DNA of 47,046 bases from CAYWNA01 sp964459305 (GCA_964459305.1 CAYWNA010000089.1:1-47046), one strand, 5' to 3'; positions 1 to 8,299 are shown, counted from the first letter of the stretch. The notes: generated by a model from the letters alone, not told the origin. Program-made: numbers and translations.

Positions 1-1338
1 GCGGACTTCCGCGGATTCATCGCGGCAAAGGACAACACGGCAAAGCATGTCCGCATGACCTGCAGGCACATCGAAGAAATCGCCGAAGTCTGCCATGCCG
101 AACAAGTTGCAGACTTGACGGGGGCGGCCGTCATGCGGGCGATAGACGGCAAGAGGGCAAGCGGGTTATCACTCAGGACGTGCAACGCTCACCTTCGATC
201 GGTCAAGAGTTTTACGCGGTGGCTCTGGCGAGAGAAGCGAACCCAGGATGACGCCCTGGCGGGACTCTCGGCATTCAACGAGGAAACCGATCCGCGATAC
301 GTCCGGCGGGAAATGACCATCGAGGAACTGACCTACCTACTGGTTTTCGTCGAAGGGCACACGGTCCCCGCCCACAACCTGCGCGGCCCTGATCGGGCGA
401 TGGCGTACCGCCTGGCTTTGGGCACGGGATTCCGGGCTAAGGAACTGCGGACACTGACGCCGGCATCCTTCGCCCTGGACAACGACCCGCCCACGGTGAC
501 GGTCCAGGCCGGCTACTCGAAACGACGCCGGCGGGATGTGCAACCGATTCGAAAGGACTTGGCGGAACTATTGCGGCCCTGGTTGGAAGGACGCCCCAGG
601 GATACGCGGTTGTTTGGCAATCTGCCCGAAGCAACCGCCCGCATGCTGAAAGCCGACATGGCGGCGGCCCGAACGGTCTGGATTGACGCGGCCAAAGAAG
701 ACTCGACGGAACGCCAGCGGCGGGAGGAGTCCGACTTTTTGAAGCACACCGACGCAGACGGGCGAATTATCGACTTCCACGCGACGCGACACACCTATAT
801 TTCGGGGATTGTAGCGGGCGGGGCGTCAGTCAAAACGGCACAAGAATTGGCGCGGCATTCCAGTCCAGTCCTCACAATCGGCCGATATTCCCATGCCCGC
901 CTGCATGATTTGACGGGGGCACTGGAAGCCCTGCCCGATGTGAAACGTCAGGAAGTGGAACCCAAAAGCCAACAGGAACGGCGGGCGACGGGAACCGATG
1001 GCGTTATTGAGACTGAGTATCGGGGGCAGATGCGGGGGCAGTACAGATGCAAAACGGTGCAAAACGCGGCGAGTCGCGGCGAACCGGACAGCGGATGTGG
1101 TGACGCTGGGAAGGCCCGGGAATGCGACCCGGGCGCATCGCCTAACGTGTTACCATTGCGAGACTTGGCAATAAAAAAGCCGCATCCGGCGGGACGCGGC
1201 GAAAGGGCTCGAAACCAAGAGGCGCCGGGCGGATTCGAACCGCCGATAACGGATTTGCAATCCGCTGCCTTAGCCACTTGGCCACGGCGCCTGCTGCTAA
1301 TAGTGAAACTTAGAGAATCTCCCTTTTCGGGTCAATAG
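1..1338 (+). CDS. Tyrosine recombinase/integrase, 5' partial
   Basis: Site-specific DNA recombinase of the phage-integrase family. The frame is already open at base 1, so the N-terminus lies outside the window; the first internal ATG is at 55. Counting from that ATG, residues 1-75 resemble the SAM-like core-binding domain and residues 85-290 the catalytic domain. The catalytic set is visible: Arg127 in GTGFRAKELR, Lys156 in YSKRRR, His242/Arg245 in HATRH, His268 in ARHSS, and the nucleophile Tyr278 in IGRYSH. After about residue 290 the reading frame continues as a low-complexity tail that runs through the tRNA-Cys gene on the other strand and stops 47 bases beyond it. The position at the 3' end of a tRNA gene is typical of an integrative element; the rest of the element would lie left of the window. 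Whether the last 100 residues are translated as a useful domain is doubtful. Confidence 0.9.
   Translation, partial: ADFRGFIAAKDNTAKHVRMTCRHIEEIAEVCHAEQVADLTGAAVMRAIDGKRASGLSLRTCNAHLRSVKSFTRWLWREKRTQDDALAGLSAFNEETDPRYVRREMTIEELTYLLVFVEGHTVPAHNLRGPDRAMAYRLALGTGFRAKELRTLTPASFALDNDPPTVTVQAGYSKRRRRDVQPIRKDLAELLRPWLEGRPRDTRLFGNLPEATARMLKADMAAARTVWIDAAKEDSTERQRREESDFLKHTDADGRIIDFHATRHTYISGIVAGGASVKTAQELARHSSPVLTIGRYSHARLHDLTGALEALPDVKRQEVEPKSQQERRATGTDGVIETEYRGQMRGQYRCKTVQNAASRGEPDSGCGDAGKARECDPGASPNVLPLRDLAIKKPHPAGRGERARNQEAPGGFEPPITDLQSAALATWPRRLLLIVKLRESPFSGQ
1173..1200 (-). terminator. Intrinsic terminator downstream of tRNA-Cys
   Basis: Read on the minus strand, a 9-bp stem (GCCGCGTCC with GGATGCGGC, one G-T pair) closes a 4-base loop and is followed directly by six T. 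It lies about 20 bases past the 3' end of the tRNA-Cys gene and inside the integrase reading frame, so the tRNA terminator is on the integrase side of the tRNA. Confidence 0.8.
1220..1291 (-). tRNA. tRNA-Cys (GCA)
   Basis: Complete cloverleaf on the minus strand. The acceptor arms GGCGCCG and CGGCGCC pair over 7 bp, the D stem is GCC/GGC, the anticodon loop TTGCAAA gives anticodon GCA, the T arm is GGCGG-TTCGAAT-CCGCC, and the discriminator base is T, as usual for tRNA-Cys. CCA is not encoded. The integrase gene reads antisense through the whole gene, which suggests this tRNA is the attachment site of the element on the left. Confidence 0.95.
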
Positions 1339-1563
1339 GAGTGGGGAAGGTTGGCAAGGTTCATGGATCGTGGAACGTGCGTCCCCTCGCGCGTCAGCAA
1401 ACTTTACCCAGACGGTTTAGTCAAAAAGTGGATCGTCCTGATCAAGATGCCTAATCCGCAGACTCGATTTGTATTACTGTGGCAGCAGTGATGGGTTCCG
1501 CGCCCGATGGACTTGCGATCGCCACCCACGATCAGGATACCGCCGAGGAATAAGGACTGACTT

Positions 1564-1881
1564 ATGGGGCTATTCAAGTTGAATGCTCGCCCGCGAACCG
1601 AAGATCGACTCGCCAAACTGGCCAAGCGAATTGCCGAGCGAAGTCGTAGCGAAGTTGTTCAGCGCATATTGGGGATGGAGCCGGACATGTCGCCTTGCGA
1701 AACGCGTGGCTATATTCGCGCACGGGCTGCGGTCGTCGTGCATCGAGAAGTGGATTTGACGCTTGCACGCGAACGTCGCATAAGGCGTTCGGATCGTACC
1801 AAGCTGATTTCCCTGGCGACAGATGCTCTTGTTGCGGCGGTTACTGGCGGGAATCGCACTGCGGCTCGATGGGCTGCCTGA
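1564..1881 (+). CDS. Small basic protein of unknown function
   Basis: 105 residues, rich in Arg and Ala and without a signal peptide or membrane segment. I recognise no domain. The middle section (about residues 20-85) looks like two amphipathic helices with many Arg-Ser/Arg-Arg pairs, which could fit a small nucleic-acid-binding or regulatory protein, but this is only an impression. An AAGGA about eight bases before the ATG is a reasonable ribosome-binding site. It faces hisE tail to tail with 25 bases between the stops. It lies next to the integrase/tRNA-Cys boundary on the chromosomal side. It could also be a chance reading frame. Confidence 0.5.
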   Translation: MGLFKLNARPRTEDRLAKLAKRIAERSRSEVVQRILGMEPDMSPCETRGYIRARAAVVVHREVDLTLARERRIRRSDRTKLISLATDALVAAVTGGNRTAARWAA

Positions 1882-1906
1882 TCGACGATGGCCGCTTTCC
1901 GACTGC

Positions 1907-2242
1907 TCATGGCACTCGCGAGGCTTTCTCTTCCAGTCCGGAAATGCCGAAGCGGCGGTTCAATTCCGCTTCGACTTCGGCCAGCTTGATTTCGCGGTGG
2001 CCGAGCATGACGAACAGGTGATAGATCAGATCTGCGGCCTCGTGGACCAAATGGCTGCGTCCCGTTTCCCCGGCCTCGGCAGCCGCGTCAACCACTTCGG
2101 CCGCCTCCTCCATGATCTTGGCACCAATGCTCTCCGTTCCACCACCGAACAACAAGGTGGTGTACGACCGGGCGGGAGGGTTCGCCTTGCGTTCTTCGAT
2201 GATTGCCATGACTCGATGGAAAATCGTGTCTTGCTCGGCCAT
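1907..2242 (-). CDS. hisE: Phosphoribosyl-ATP pyrophosphohydrolase (HisE)
   Basis: Cytoplasmic enzyme of histidine biosynthesis that hydrolyses phosphoribosyl-ATP to phosphoribosyl-AMP and pyrophosphate. The 111-residue product has the all-alpha NTP pyrophosphatase fold expected of HisE: SYT near residue 26, the metal-binding KIMEEAAEV at 42-50 and HEAADLIYH at 67-75. It is the stand-alone HisE form, without the HisI domain found in enterobacterial HisIE. The start at 2242 is chosen because it begins with MAEQDT, is preceded by GAGGGA at normal spacing and gives the usual length; the frame is open further upstream but that part has no HisE similarity. It is divergent from miaA and has no other his gene beside it. 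Confidence 0.93.
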   Translation of the reverse strand: MAEQDTIFHRVMAIIEERKANPPARSYTTLLFGGGTESIGAKIMEEAAEVVDAAAEAGETGRSHLVHEAADLIYHLFVMLGHREIKLAEVEAELNRRFGISGLEEKASRVP

Positions 2243-2356
2243 GAGTCCCTCTTGAATTGATAACGCTTCACCTGGAGAATGCCTCATCCTAGACCGTACG
2301 TGCCCTCGTGACAATCGCCGAGCGGTGTGTAGGAATCGACGAATCAGAGCCATGCC

Positions 2357-3331
2357 ATGAATCCAAACGACCCCACAGAAATCGAAAATCCGAAGGCCCA
2401 TCCGATGATCGACTGTTGGTACTTGACGGGCACCACGGCCAGCGGCAAGACCGATATCGGATTGGAACTGGCTGTTCTGCTGGACGCGGAAATCATCTCG
2501 ATGGATTCCATGACGTTGTACCGCGGGATGGACATCGGCACGGCCAAGCCGACTGCGGAGCAGCGCCGCCTCGTTCCGCATCACCTGCTCGATGTGGTCG
2601 ATCCGGCCGAAGACTACAGCGTGTCCGAGTACGTCGATGCCGTCCGGCGGACAATCGCCGAGATCCGTGAGCGAGGGCATGAGGTACTCTTCGTCGGCGG
2701 AACACCGTTGTACCTGAAAGCCTTGCTGCGAGGCATTCTTGAGGGGCCGCCGGCCGACTGGGAGTTTCGCCGGCAGATCGAGGAAGAGCTAAAGACAGTG
2801 AGCTTGGCGTTATTGCACGAGCGTCTGCAGCAAGTCGACCCGTTGTCCGCGGCCAAGTTGCATCCGAACGACAAGCGGCGCATCATCCGAGCCTTAGAGG
2901 TCTATCATTTGACCGGCCAGCCCATAAGCCACCTTCAAACGCAGTTCGACGAGGGGCTGCCGGCCGATCAGTGCAAGGTCTTTGCGCTCAGTTGGCCTCG
3001 CCCTCGTTTACACGATCGCATCAACGCACGGGTGGATAGGATGTTTGCCGCTGGATTCGTGGATGAAGTGCGGGGCCTGTTGGAGCGATTTGGATCACTC
3101 AGCCGCACAGCCAGTCAGGCCGTAGGGTATCGGGAGGTGATAGAGCACGTGCAGGGACATCGCGAGATGGACGAGACGGTCGAGGCCGTCAAGGCACGCA
3201 CGCGCCAGTTTGCCCGCCGACAGGAGACGTGGTTTCGCAGTCTGAGTGAATGCCGCGCTGTGATGCTCGATGCTAGAGTCAACGACAGGGAGATGGCCGG
3301 ACGCATCGCGGAGATGGGGCGAGAACGATAA
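2357..3331 (+). CDS. miaA: tRNA dimethylallyltransferase (MiaA)
   Basis: Transfers a dimethylallyl group from DMAPP to N6 of A37 in tRNAs that read codons starting with U. The ATP-binding P-loop GTTASGKT is at about residues 24-31, followed by the family signature DSMTLYRGMDIGTAKP (about 50-65), HHLLDVVDP, the GGTPLYLKALLRG stretch and the C-terminal VGYREV and FARRQETWF motifs. The 324-residue length is normal. A second in-frame ATG at 2405, preceded by GAAGG, would give a product starting 16 residues later just before the P-loop and may be the true start. It is divergent from hisE and convergent with the microcompartment genes. Confidence 0.95.
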   Translation: MNPNDPTEIENPKAHPMIDCWYLTGTTASGKTDIGLELAVLLDAEIISMDSMTLYRGMDIGTAKPTAEQRRLVPHHLLDVVDPAEDYSVSEYVDAVRRTIAEIRERGHEVLFVGGTPLYLKALLRGILEGPPADWEFRRQIEEELKTVSLALLHERLQQVDPLSAAKLHPNDKRRIIRALEVYHLTGQPISHLQTQFDEGLPADQCKVFALSWPRPRLHDRINARVDRMFAAGFVDEVRGLLERFGSLSRTASQAVGYREVIEHVQGHREMDETVEAVKARTRQFARRQETWFRSLSECRAVMLDARVNDREMAGRIAEMGRER

Positions 3332-3364
3332 ATGTCGAATGACCAATGACGCAGGGATTTCAGA

Positions 3365-3919
3365 TCAGACAAACTCGCTGACGATTTCGGGGCGTGGTGC
3401 GGGGATGACCACCTTCTCGACCAGAAGGCCCTTGCGTTCGATGACCGCCGCGCCGACTGCGACGGCTTCCTCGACCGACGCGACATCGCCCGTCATCGAC
3501 ACCCAGCCTTTGCCGCCAATCGCCATGGCGAGATTGATGGTGATCAATTGAACGGGCGTGGCTTTTACCGCGGCATCGGCAGCTTCGATGATCGAGGCGA
3601 TGCTGAAGGACTCGATCACGCCCAACGCTTTCAAATCCGGCAAGTGGCTCACGCCGCTGATGGCGGGAAAGACGGATGGGTGGACGTTGGCGATCACAAA
3701 TTGATCGACCACGGTGTGGCCGCCCATCGCGCTGCCTGCGTCGATGCTGGAGTTGACGGCGTCCACGTCGCCCCCGACGAGCACCATGTACTTGCCGGGG
3801 CAGATGGTGCGGTTGACCACCAGTTCCACGTTCGCCGTCTTCAGGATCGTGTCGGCGATTTCGAAGCCCTTGGCGATGCTAGAAGTCTCGATGATGCCAA
3901 TTGCGTTGCCGTTTTTCAT
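3365..3919 (-). CDS. Bacterial microcompartment shell protein, PduT-like (BMC-T)
   Basis: Tandem-BMC-domain shell protein that forms pseudohexameric trimers in the shell of a bacterial microcompartment. Two BMC domains are visible at about residues 3-90 (AIGIIETSSIAKGFEIAD) and 98-180 (ALGVIESFSIASIIEAAD). Length (184) and sequence follow PduT closely, including VNRTICPGKY with Cys40, at the place of the PduT pore cysteine that holds a [4Fe-4S] cluster, and VHPSVFPAISG between the domains. The gene lies 57 bases downstream of the PduS-like gene on the same strand; PduS is the known electron-transfer partner of PduT. The other shell and enzyme genes of the compartment are not in the window. 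Confidence 0.92.
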   Translation of the reverse strand: MKNGNAIGIIETSSIAKGFEIADTILKTANVELVVNRTICPGKYMVLVGGDVDAVNSSIDAGSAMGGHTVVDQFVIANVHPSVFPAISGVSHLPDLKALGVIESFSIASIIEAADAAVKATPVQLITINLAMAIGGKGWVSMTGDVASVEEAVAVGAAVIERKGLLVEKVVIPAPRPEIVSEFV

Positions 3920-3976
3920 TTGCTGGCCGTGTTGTGATTGGTTGCGCTAGTCCGACGCACTCAACGTGGGGGCACT

Positions 3977-5320
3977 TTACTGGGTAATCTCAACGCTCCG
4001 CGGTCCCACCGCGGTAACTCGTCCGTCGATGCTGGCGTGGACGGGACAGCCCAGTGCGTCATCGGCAAGTACCGCGATCATGTCACCCCGTTTGACCCGG
4101 TCGCCCAGCGCCACCGTTGGCGTCGCTGATTGCCCGATATGCGAGTCCAGCGGAACGGTTATTTTTGTGGGTCGGAAGTCCGTTATCGTGAATTCCGCCT
4201 TGCGATCGTAAGGCTTCAGCCCCAAACGCCGGTACAACGTGGAGATGGGAATTTCACGTCCTTTGCGAACTGGATGAGGCTCGCGGAACAGCGTCTCCAA
4301 TTCGGCCTCGGTCCGTCCCTGGCGGTTTTCCCGGAGGATGGCCTTGGCGTCCACACAGATGTTCTTGGGATCCAACTGTTCAGGACAAGCAACCATGGAG
4401 CAAACGTTGCATTCGCAGCAGTACTGAGCCCAAAGACTGCCGCGCTGTTTTTCCTCGCCCGTCATCAACAGTGTCCGCATGACACGATGCGGCTCGATCG
4501 GGTAGCCCAGGATGTACCGCGGACACAACTCGGTGCACAGCGAGCACTGATCGCACTGGCCGTGTCCAATACGGGTGTACGTCTCTTTTGCCGCCGTTTT
4601 GCGTTGCACCAAGTAGTGATCCGACGGCAACACGATGAGACCGCCAATGGTTTTCGTCACCGGGTCCGACAGATTCGCGGTCACGCCGCCCATCATCACA
4701 CCGCCGGTCAACACGACCGGATCGTCGACCGTGCAGCCACCAGCGAGTGAGATACACGCCTCGATGCTCGTTCCCACGGGCACGACGGTGGTAAGCGGCT
4801 CGCGGACGGCGCCGGTGACGGTGATGTACTTGTCCATCACCGGTCTACCGTCGACCGCGTTGGCGACATTGACAATCGTCTCGACGTTGTCCACCACACA
4901 GCCCACCATGAGCGGGATTCCGCCGGGCGGAATTTGGCGTCCCGTGATTTCGTAGACTAGGATGTATTCGTCGCCGGCGGGATAGACATCTTCGTAGACG
5001 AGCGTCTGGAATCCGGATGCACGCGCCTGGTCGCGGAACGCCTGGGCCACGTCCTGGTTCTTTCGTTTCACCGCGATGGTAACATCCCGCGCGCCGGTCA
5101 ATTCTCGCATGATGGCCAAGCCGCGAAAGAAAGCGTCGCGGTCCTGCAACATCGCCTCACGGTCCTTTTGCAGCAAAGGCTCGCACTCGGCGCCGTTCGC
5201 GATGATGTACTCGACCTTCGATTCGAGTTTCTTGTAGGTCGGGAACCCGGCGCCCCCGGCGCCGACAACACCTGCCTCTCGGATGCGATTCAAGGTTTGC
5301 TTAGCGTTCACAGGCATCAT
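3977..5320 (-). CDS. PduS-like Fe-S flavoprotein (RnfC family)
   Basis: Probable FMN- and [4Fe-4S]-containing electron-transfer protein of a microcompartment, comparable to PduS, which passes electrons through or near the PduT shell protein to regenerate a cofactor. The 447-residue product has the nucleotide-binding GVVGAGGAGFPTYKKL near the N-terminus, an SLBB-like middle section, two 4Fe-4S motifs (CDQCSLCTELCP and CCECNVCSMVACP, about residues 265-330) and a C-terminal sandwich-hybrid domain. The start at 5320 (or the adjacent ATG at 5317) fits family length; its ATG overlaps the TGA of an upstream gene, a sign of translational coupling. Open frame further upstream runs into the assembly gap and should not be counted. 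Confidence 0.9.
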   Translation of the reverse strand: MMPVNAKQTLNRIREAGVVGAGGAGFPTYKKLESKVEYIIANGAECEPLLQKDREAMLQDRDAFFRGLAIMRELTGARDVTIAVKRKNQDVAQAFRDQARASGFQTLVYEDVYPAGDEYILVYEITGRQIPPGGIPLMVGCVVDNVETIVNVANAVDGRPVMDKYITVTGAVREPLTTVVPVGTSIEACISLAGGCTVDDPVVLTGGVMMGGVTANLSDPVTKTIGGLIVLPSDHYLVQRKTAAKETYTRIGHGQCDQCSLCTELCPRYILGYPIEPHRVMRTLLMTGEEKQRGSLWAQYCCECNVCSMVACPEQLDPKNICVDAKAILRENRQGRTEAELETLFREPHPVRKGREIPISTLYRRLGLKPYDRKAEFTITDFRPTKITVPLDSHIGQSATPTVALGDRVKRGDMIAVLADDALGCPVHASIDGRVTAVGPRSVEITQ

Positions 5321-5411
5321 GTTCCAGCCGAGGTATTCTGCTGATTCTTGGCGTCGTGCTCCGCAACAAAGCGGGCAATTCGTTGTGATTCTCGTCGCAA
5401 ATCGTCCGCAA
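5317..5411 (-). CDS. C-terminal end of an unidentified gene cut by the assembly gap
   Basis: Thirty-one codons including the stop remain between the N run and the start of the PduS-like gene. The residues read ADDLRRESQRIARF and so on, a charged amphipathic helix-like tail. The TGA overlaps the ATG of the PduS-like gene (ATGA), which argues that this is a genuine upstream gene of the same microcompartment operon. Too little is left to name it. On the far side of the gap an ATG at 5544 opens a frame for 11 codons into the N run and might be its start, but this cannot be confirmed. Confidence 0.55.
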
Positions 5412-5511
5412 NNNNNNNNNNNNNNNNNNNNNNNNNNNNNNNNNNNNNNNNNNNNNNNNNNNNNNNNNNNNNNNNNNNNNNNNNNNNNNNNNNNNNNNNN
5501 NNNNNNNNNNN
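5412..5511. other. Assembly gap (100 N)
   Basis: A run of exactly 100 N, the usual placeholder for a scaffold join of unknown true length. It interrupts the gene upstream of the PduS-like gene, so missing microcompartment genes may lie here. Confidence 0.99.
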
Positions 5512-5778
5512 CGCGCGGCATTCTTCCCACGCATGTTCAAACATAGCCCGTCAACGTGCCGGCATCTGGCAGCGAGCTACCGGTCCAGGACGGACCACTC
5601 ACCGACGCCGTCAAAATCGCTCCGATTGGTGCCTTCCGTCCTGCCCGTCGACGGCCCTCGGGCTCGCCACCACGCACGGGCGTGGTGCTGACGGCGATCC
5701 TATCGCGACATAGGTGGGTCTGTCCAGATGTCCAAGTCCCAACAGCGAACGACGATCGGCAAACTCACCACCCGATAG
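5512..5778. other. Non-coding stretch with a short hairpin
   Basis: No convincing gene on either strand between the gap and the HAD hydrolase stop; forward frames here have no recognisable protein character. It holds a perfect 8-bp inverted repeat, CACCACGC/GCGTGGTG with a 4-base spacer, at 5668-5687, without a following T run. Confidence 0.5.
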
Positions 5779-6588
5779 TCAGAAGAGCATCTTCAGAAGC
5801 TGCTCCCGTTGACGATAGTCGCCTATGATCACGTCCGCGCCGGCTCGTATGAGACGGTCTCGCTTCCACTGATTGATTCCCCGGCGAGCCGCCTCATCGC
5901 TGGCTACGCCGATGGCCAGTCCGCCCACCCGCTTAATCTCCTCGATTTCCACGAATCCGTCGCCGAAACCCAGAATGCTCCGTCTGGAGACGCCGGTATC
6001 TTGGATGATTCTCTCGATGAGCATCGCCTTGGAGAACTTTTTGTAGTCGTCCAGTGCACCGTAGATGCGAGAATCGAAGTACTCGCCAAGTCCTAGCACC
6101 TGGACTTCATCACGGACATACGTCAAATCTGTGCCCGAAGCCAAATACAGGGATAACCCGCGGCCAGACAAATCGCTCAGCAACTCGCGCGCCCCCGGCA
6201 CCGTCATCTCGTCTTGTGGAACTCGTCCGTTTCGAACCGCGTCGACGCGCTGGCCGACTTGCCGCCAGAGCAACTCGTGGTATTGGTGTTTGTACTCCAA
6301 GGGATCAAACGGCGTACCGCCTCGCGAAGCGACTTCTTCGGCCAGACGGATCATCTGGTAGATCGTCTGCCGCCCGTTCAGCCGCATGACGAACTCTTCC
6401 ACGTGATCGTTGAGTTGGTCGTGGGTCTCCGATGTGCCGGTGGCCGCCAGGATGTCGACCATCATCGGGATCATCACATCCTGCCAGTTCCGGCGCAGCA
6501 GCGATAACGTTCCGTCGAAGTCGAATATCACGGCCCGGAACTCGCCGTGGGCGAAGTCGGGATTAATGATTTCGATGCCACCAGTCAC
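5779..6588 (-). CDS. HAD-superfamily hydrolase (phosphatase-like)
   Basis: Cytoplasmic phosphatase-like enzyme of the haloacid dehalogenase superfamily. Motif I is VIFDFDGTLS (about residues 19-28), with nucleophile Asp and general acid Asp; motif II is LASGTDL (about 149-155); the motif III lysine is in DYKKFSKAM; motif IV is ILGFGDGFVEIEEIK (about 205-219). An alpha-helical cap sits between motifs I and II, as in phosphoglycolate phosphatase-like class I HADs. The last 40 residues end in GADVIIGDYRQREQLLKML, typical of the subgroup. The start is GTG with GGGAGA about ten bases upstream. The substrate is not evident; its place upstream of the microcompartment genes may mean a sugar-phosphate, but the gap lies between them. 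Confidence 0.85.
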   Translation of the reverse strand: MTGGIEIINPDFAHGEFRAVIFDFDGTLSLLRRNWQDVMIPMMVDILAATGTSETHDQLNDHVEEFVMRLNGRQTIYQMIRLAEEVASRGGTPFDPLEYKHQYHELLWRQVGQRVDAVRNGRVPQDEMTVPGARELLSDLSGRGLSLYLASGTDLTYVRDEVQVLGLGEYFDSRIYGALDDYKKFSKAMLIERIIQDTGVSRRSILGFGDGFVEIEEIKRVGGLAIGVASDEAARRGINQWKRDRLIRAGADVIIGDYRQREQLLKMLF

Positions 6589-6670
6589 AGAATATTCTCC
6601 CGGCGTATTGGCAGTTGCGAAACCTGCAACACCAATATCTTATCCTGTTAGGCCGGAAGAAGCACGGTGG

Positions 6671-8107
6671 CTACTGCGTGCCTTTGGGTTGGGGCTGGCT
6701 CAGTCGCTCGTTTAGCTTCTTCAGTTCGTCGCCCAGTTTCCCGATCTGTTCCTTCAACGACTGTATCTCGCCGCTCAACCGGTCCACCTTCTTGTTCAAA
6801 TCGGATCGCTCGACCCGAATGGTCGGCGTTACAGTCTGGTTCGGAGGCGTCGGATTGACGTATGAGTTCCGGTTCTCGCCAGGATTCCCGCCGTGCCGGG
6901 GCCAGTCTGCCAACCGTTTGTGCCACCTCAGCAATGCTTCGGGGTCGCTGGAGTCAGGTGTGACAACTGCCATCCTCCCATCCTCGCCCACGAGCAACAG
7001 CTTTCCAGCAGGGTAAACGGCTCTGACTTTTGGCGGCGCAACCTGCGCAGTCGGGCGAGAATCCACGTGCGGCGCGAGCGTGACTATGATGTCTTGCTCT
7101 TTGTCCTCCCGTCGAACGGTTACTGTAATCTTGTCACCAGCCTTGTTCTCACCGACCAGTCGAACCACATCATCCGGGGCCGAGACGTCCCTTTGGTTGA
7201 TCGCCAGGATTTCGTCGTTGGCCTGAATCCCGGCCGCAGCAGCCGGTTGATCAGGAATGACCTTGTGTACGGTGGGTGCATCGCTTTCCTCGCGTTGCTT
7301 TCCGATCACGATCCCGATATAGCCTCGATGCACGACCGTCGTATCGTCCCCCCTTGGCACGTCGATGAGTGCCCGGATGAGTCTTACGGGAATCGCAAAC
7401 GTGAAACCAGACTGATTCACGTCTCGGCCGGCCTTTGCCGCGATAATGCCGACCAGCCGGCCTTCCCCGTCCACCAAGGGCCCTCCGGCACTCATCGCCC
7501 CAACCAATACGTCTGCCTGAACGACGTGGCATGGCACACCGGGAATCGAGCAACCCGTGGCAGAGACGATCCCTTGGGTAACGGCCCGGCCTTTCCTGCT
7601 CGTGCATGCGGCAGCGACGACCAGTTCGCCCATGGAGGTTTCATCGCTGGCGAGTTCGACGTGAGCAAGATCGCCGGCGTCGACCTTCAACAAGTACAGT
7701 CCGCTGCGGCGGTCGTCCACCACCAACCGCGCCGGCAGCGTGCGACCGCCATCGAGCGTCACGCTGTACTCGCCCTCGCCAGTCGCCGCAATCAACGTCA
7801 CGATCAATCCATCGTCCGACACAACCGTGCCGCTTGACAGACTGACCACGTCAGGGCTTATGTTCTCGCCTGGCTTGACGTGGTGGTACTGATGTGGATA
7901 GACAGGTTTCTTGTCGTCGTCGATCTTCACATCCGTCGCCCGCCATTGCACAGCCACGGTGGCGGGAATGACTCGTTTCACGGCTTTCATCACCTCGGAC
8001 CGCGCCGCCGAGCAGGACAAGCACAACGAGAAGGCGATGGCCGTTCCCAGGACGCGAGTTGAGGCTTGCATTGGTCGTGATGTCAGACGCGATTGCATTG
8101 CGTTCAT
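6671..8107 (-). CDS. HtrA/DegP-like protein lacking the catalytic triad, with PDZ domain
   Basis: 478-residue exported protein with a signal peptide (about residues 14-37), a trypsin-like domain (about 40-255), one PDZ domain (about 260-345) and a C-terminal coiled coil (about 433-470). The trypsin-like fold is recognisable (SSGTVVSDDGLIVT, QGIVSATG, QADVLVGAMSAGGPLV, FAIPV), but all three catalytic positions are changed by alignment with DegP: His to Ala107, Asp to Gly136, Ser to Ala207 (SAGGP instead of NSGGP). It should therefore bind but not cleave proteins. The start at 8107 is set by AAGGAG at ideal spacing; the open frame continues upstream through a palindrome. The downstream HAD gene end is separated by 82 bases on the other side. 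Confidence 0.85.
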   Translation of the reverse strand: MNAMQSRLTSRPMQASTRVLGTAIAFSLCLSCSAARSEVMKAVKRVIPATVAVQWRATDVKIDDDKKPVYPHQYHHVKPGENISPDVVSLSSGTVVSDDGLIVTLIAATGEGEYSVTLDGGRTLPARLVVDDRRSGLYLLKVDAGDLAHVELASDETSMGELVVAAACTSRKGRAVTQGIVSATGCSIPGVPCHVVQADVLVGAMSAGGPLVDGEGRLVGIIAAKAGRDVNQSGFTFAIPVRLIRALIDVPRGDDTTVVHRGYIGIVIGKQREESDAPTVHKVIPDQPAAAAGIQANDEILAINQRDVSAPDDVVRLVGENKAGDKITVTVRREDKEQDIIVTLAPHVDSRPTAQVAPPKVRAVYPAGKLLLVGEDGRMAVVTPDSSDPEALLRWHKRLADWPRHGGNPGENRNSYVNPTPPNQTVTPTIRVERSDLNKKVDRLSGEIQSLKEQIGKLGDELKKLNERLSQPQPKGTQ

Positions 8108-8161
8108 CGATTCGATCTCCTTCCAGTGCTGCGTCAAATCATGTTTGACGGGTGAATACGC

Positions 8162-8235
8162 AGGCCGGAACAAGTCCGCGCAGTTCCGGCGTCTTACTGC
8201 ATTCGTGCCGTAACTGCGCGGACTTGTTCCGGCCT
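8162..8235. repeat. Palindromic repeat P3, copy A
   Basis: Inverted repeat with 28-base arms matching at 27 positions (AGGCCGGAACAAGTCCGCGC at the outer left, its complement at the outer right) around an 18-base spacer. It lies in the leader of the HtrA-like gene, in a divergent promoter region. The outer bases GGCCGGAAC recur in the repeat at 45683-45807. Confidence 0.85.
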
Positions 8236-8299
8236 ACCCGTCATTTTCGATGCCGCGATGCAGGGGGTAGGTGTAGGTTCAGCGTTGTCGATGTGGGTA

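Noticed and set aside
2243..2680. Long 5' extension of hisE
   Set aside because: It runs antisense through miaA, and the HisE family starts at 2242 with a good ribosome-binding site.
5321..5530. N-terminal extension of the PduS-like protein through the assembly gap
   Set aside because: The frame passes through 100 N and the family starts at 5320, where the ATG overlaps the stop of an upstream gene.
5556..5828. 90-codon forward frame next to the gap
   Set aside because: Overlaps the HAD hydrolase end, has no ribosome-binding site and a Pro/Arg-rich composition typical of chance frames.
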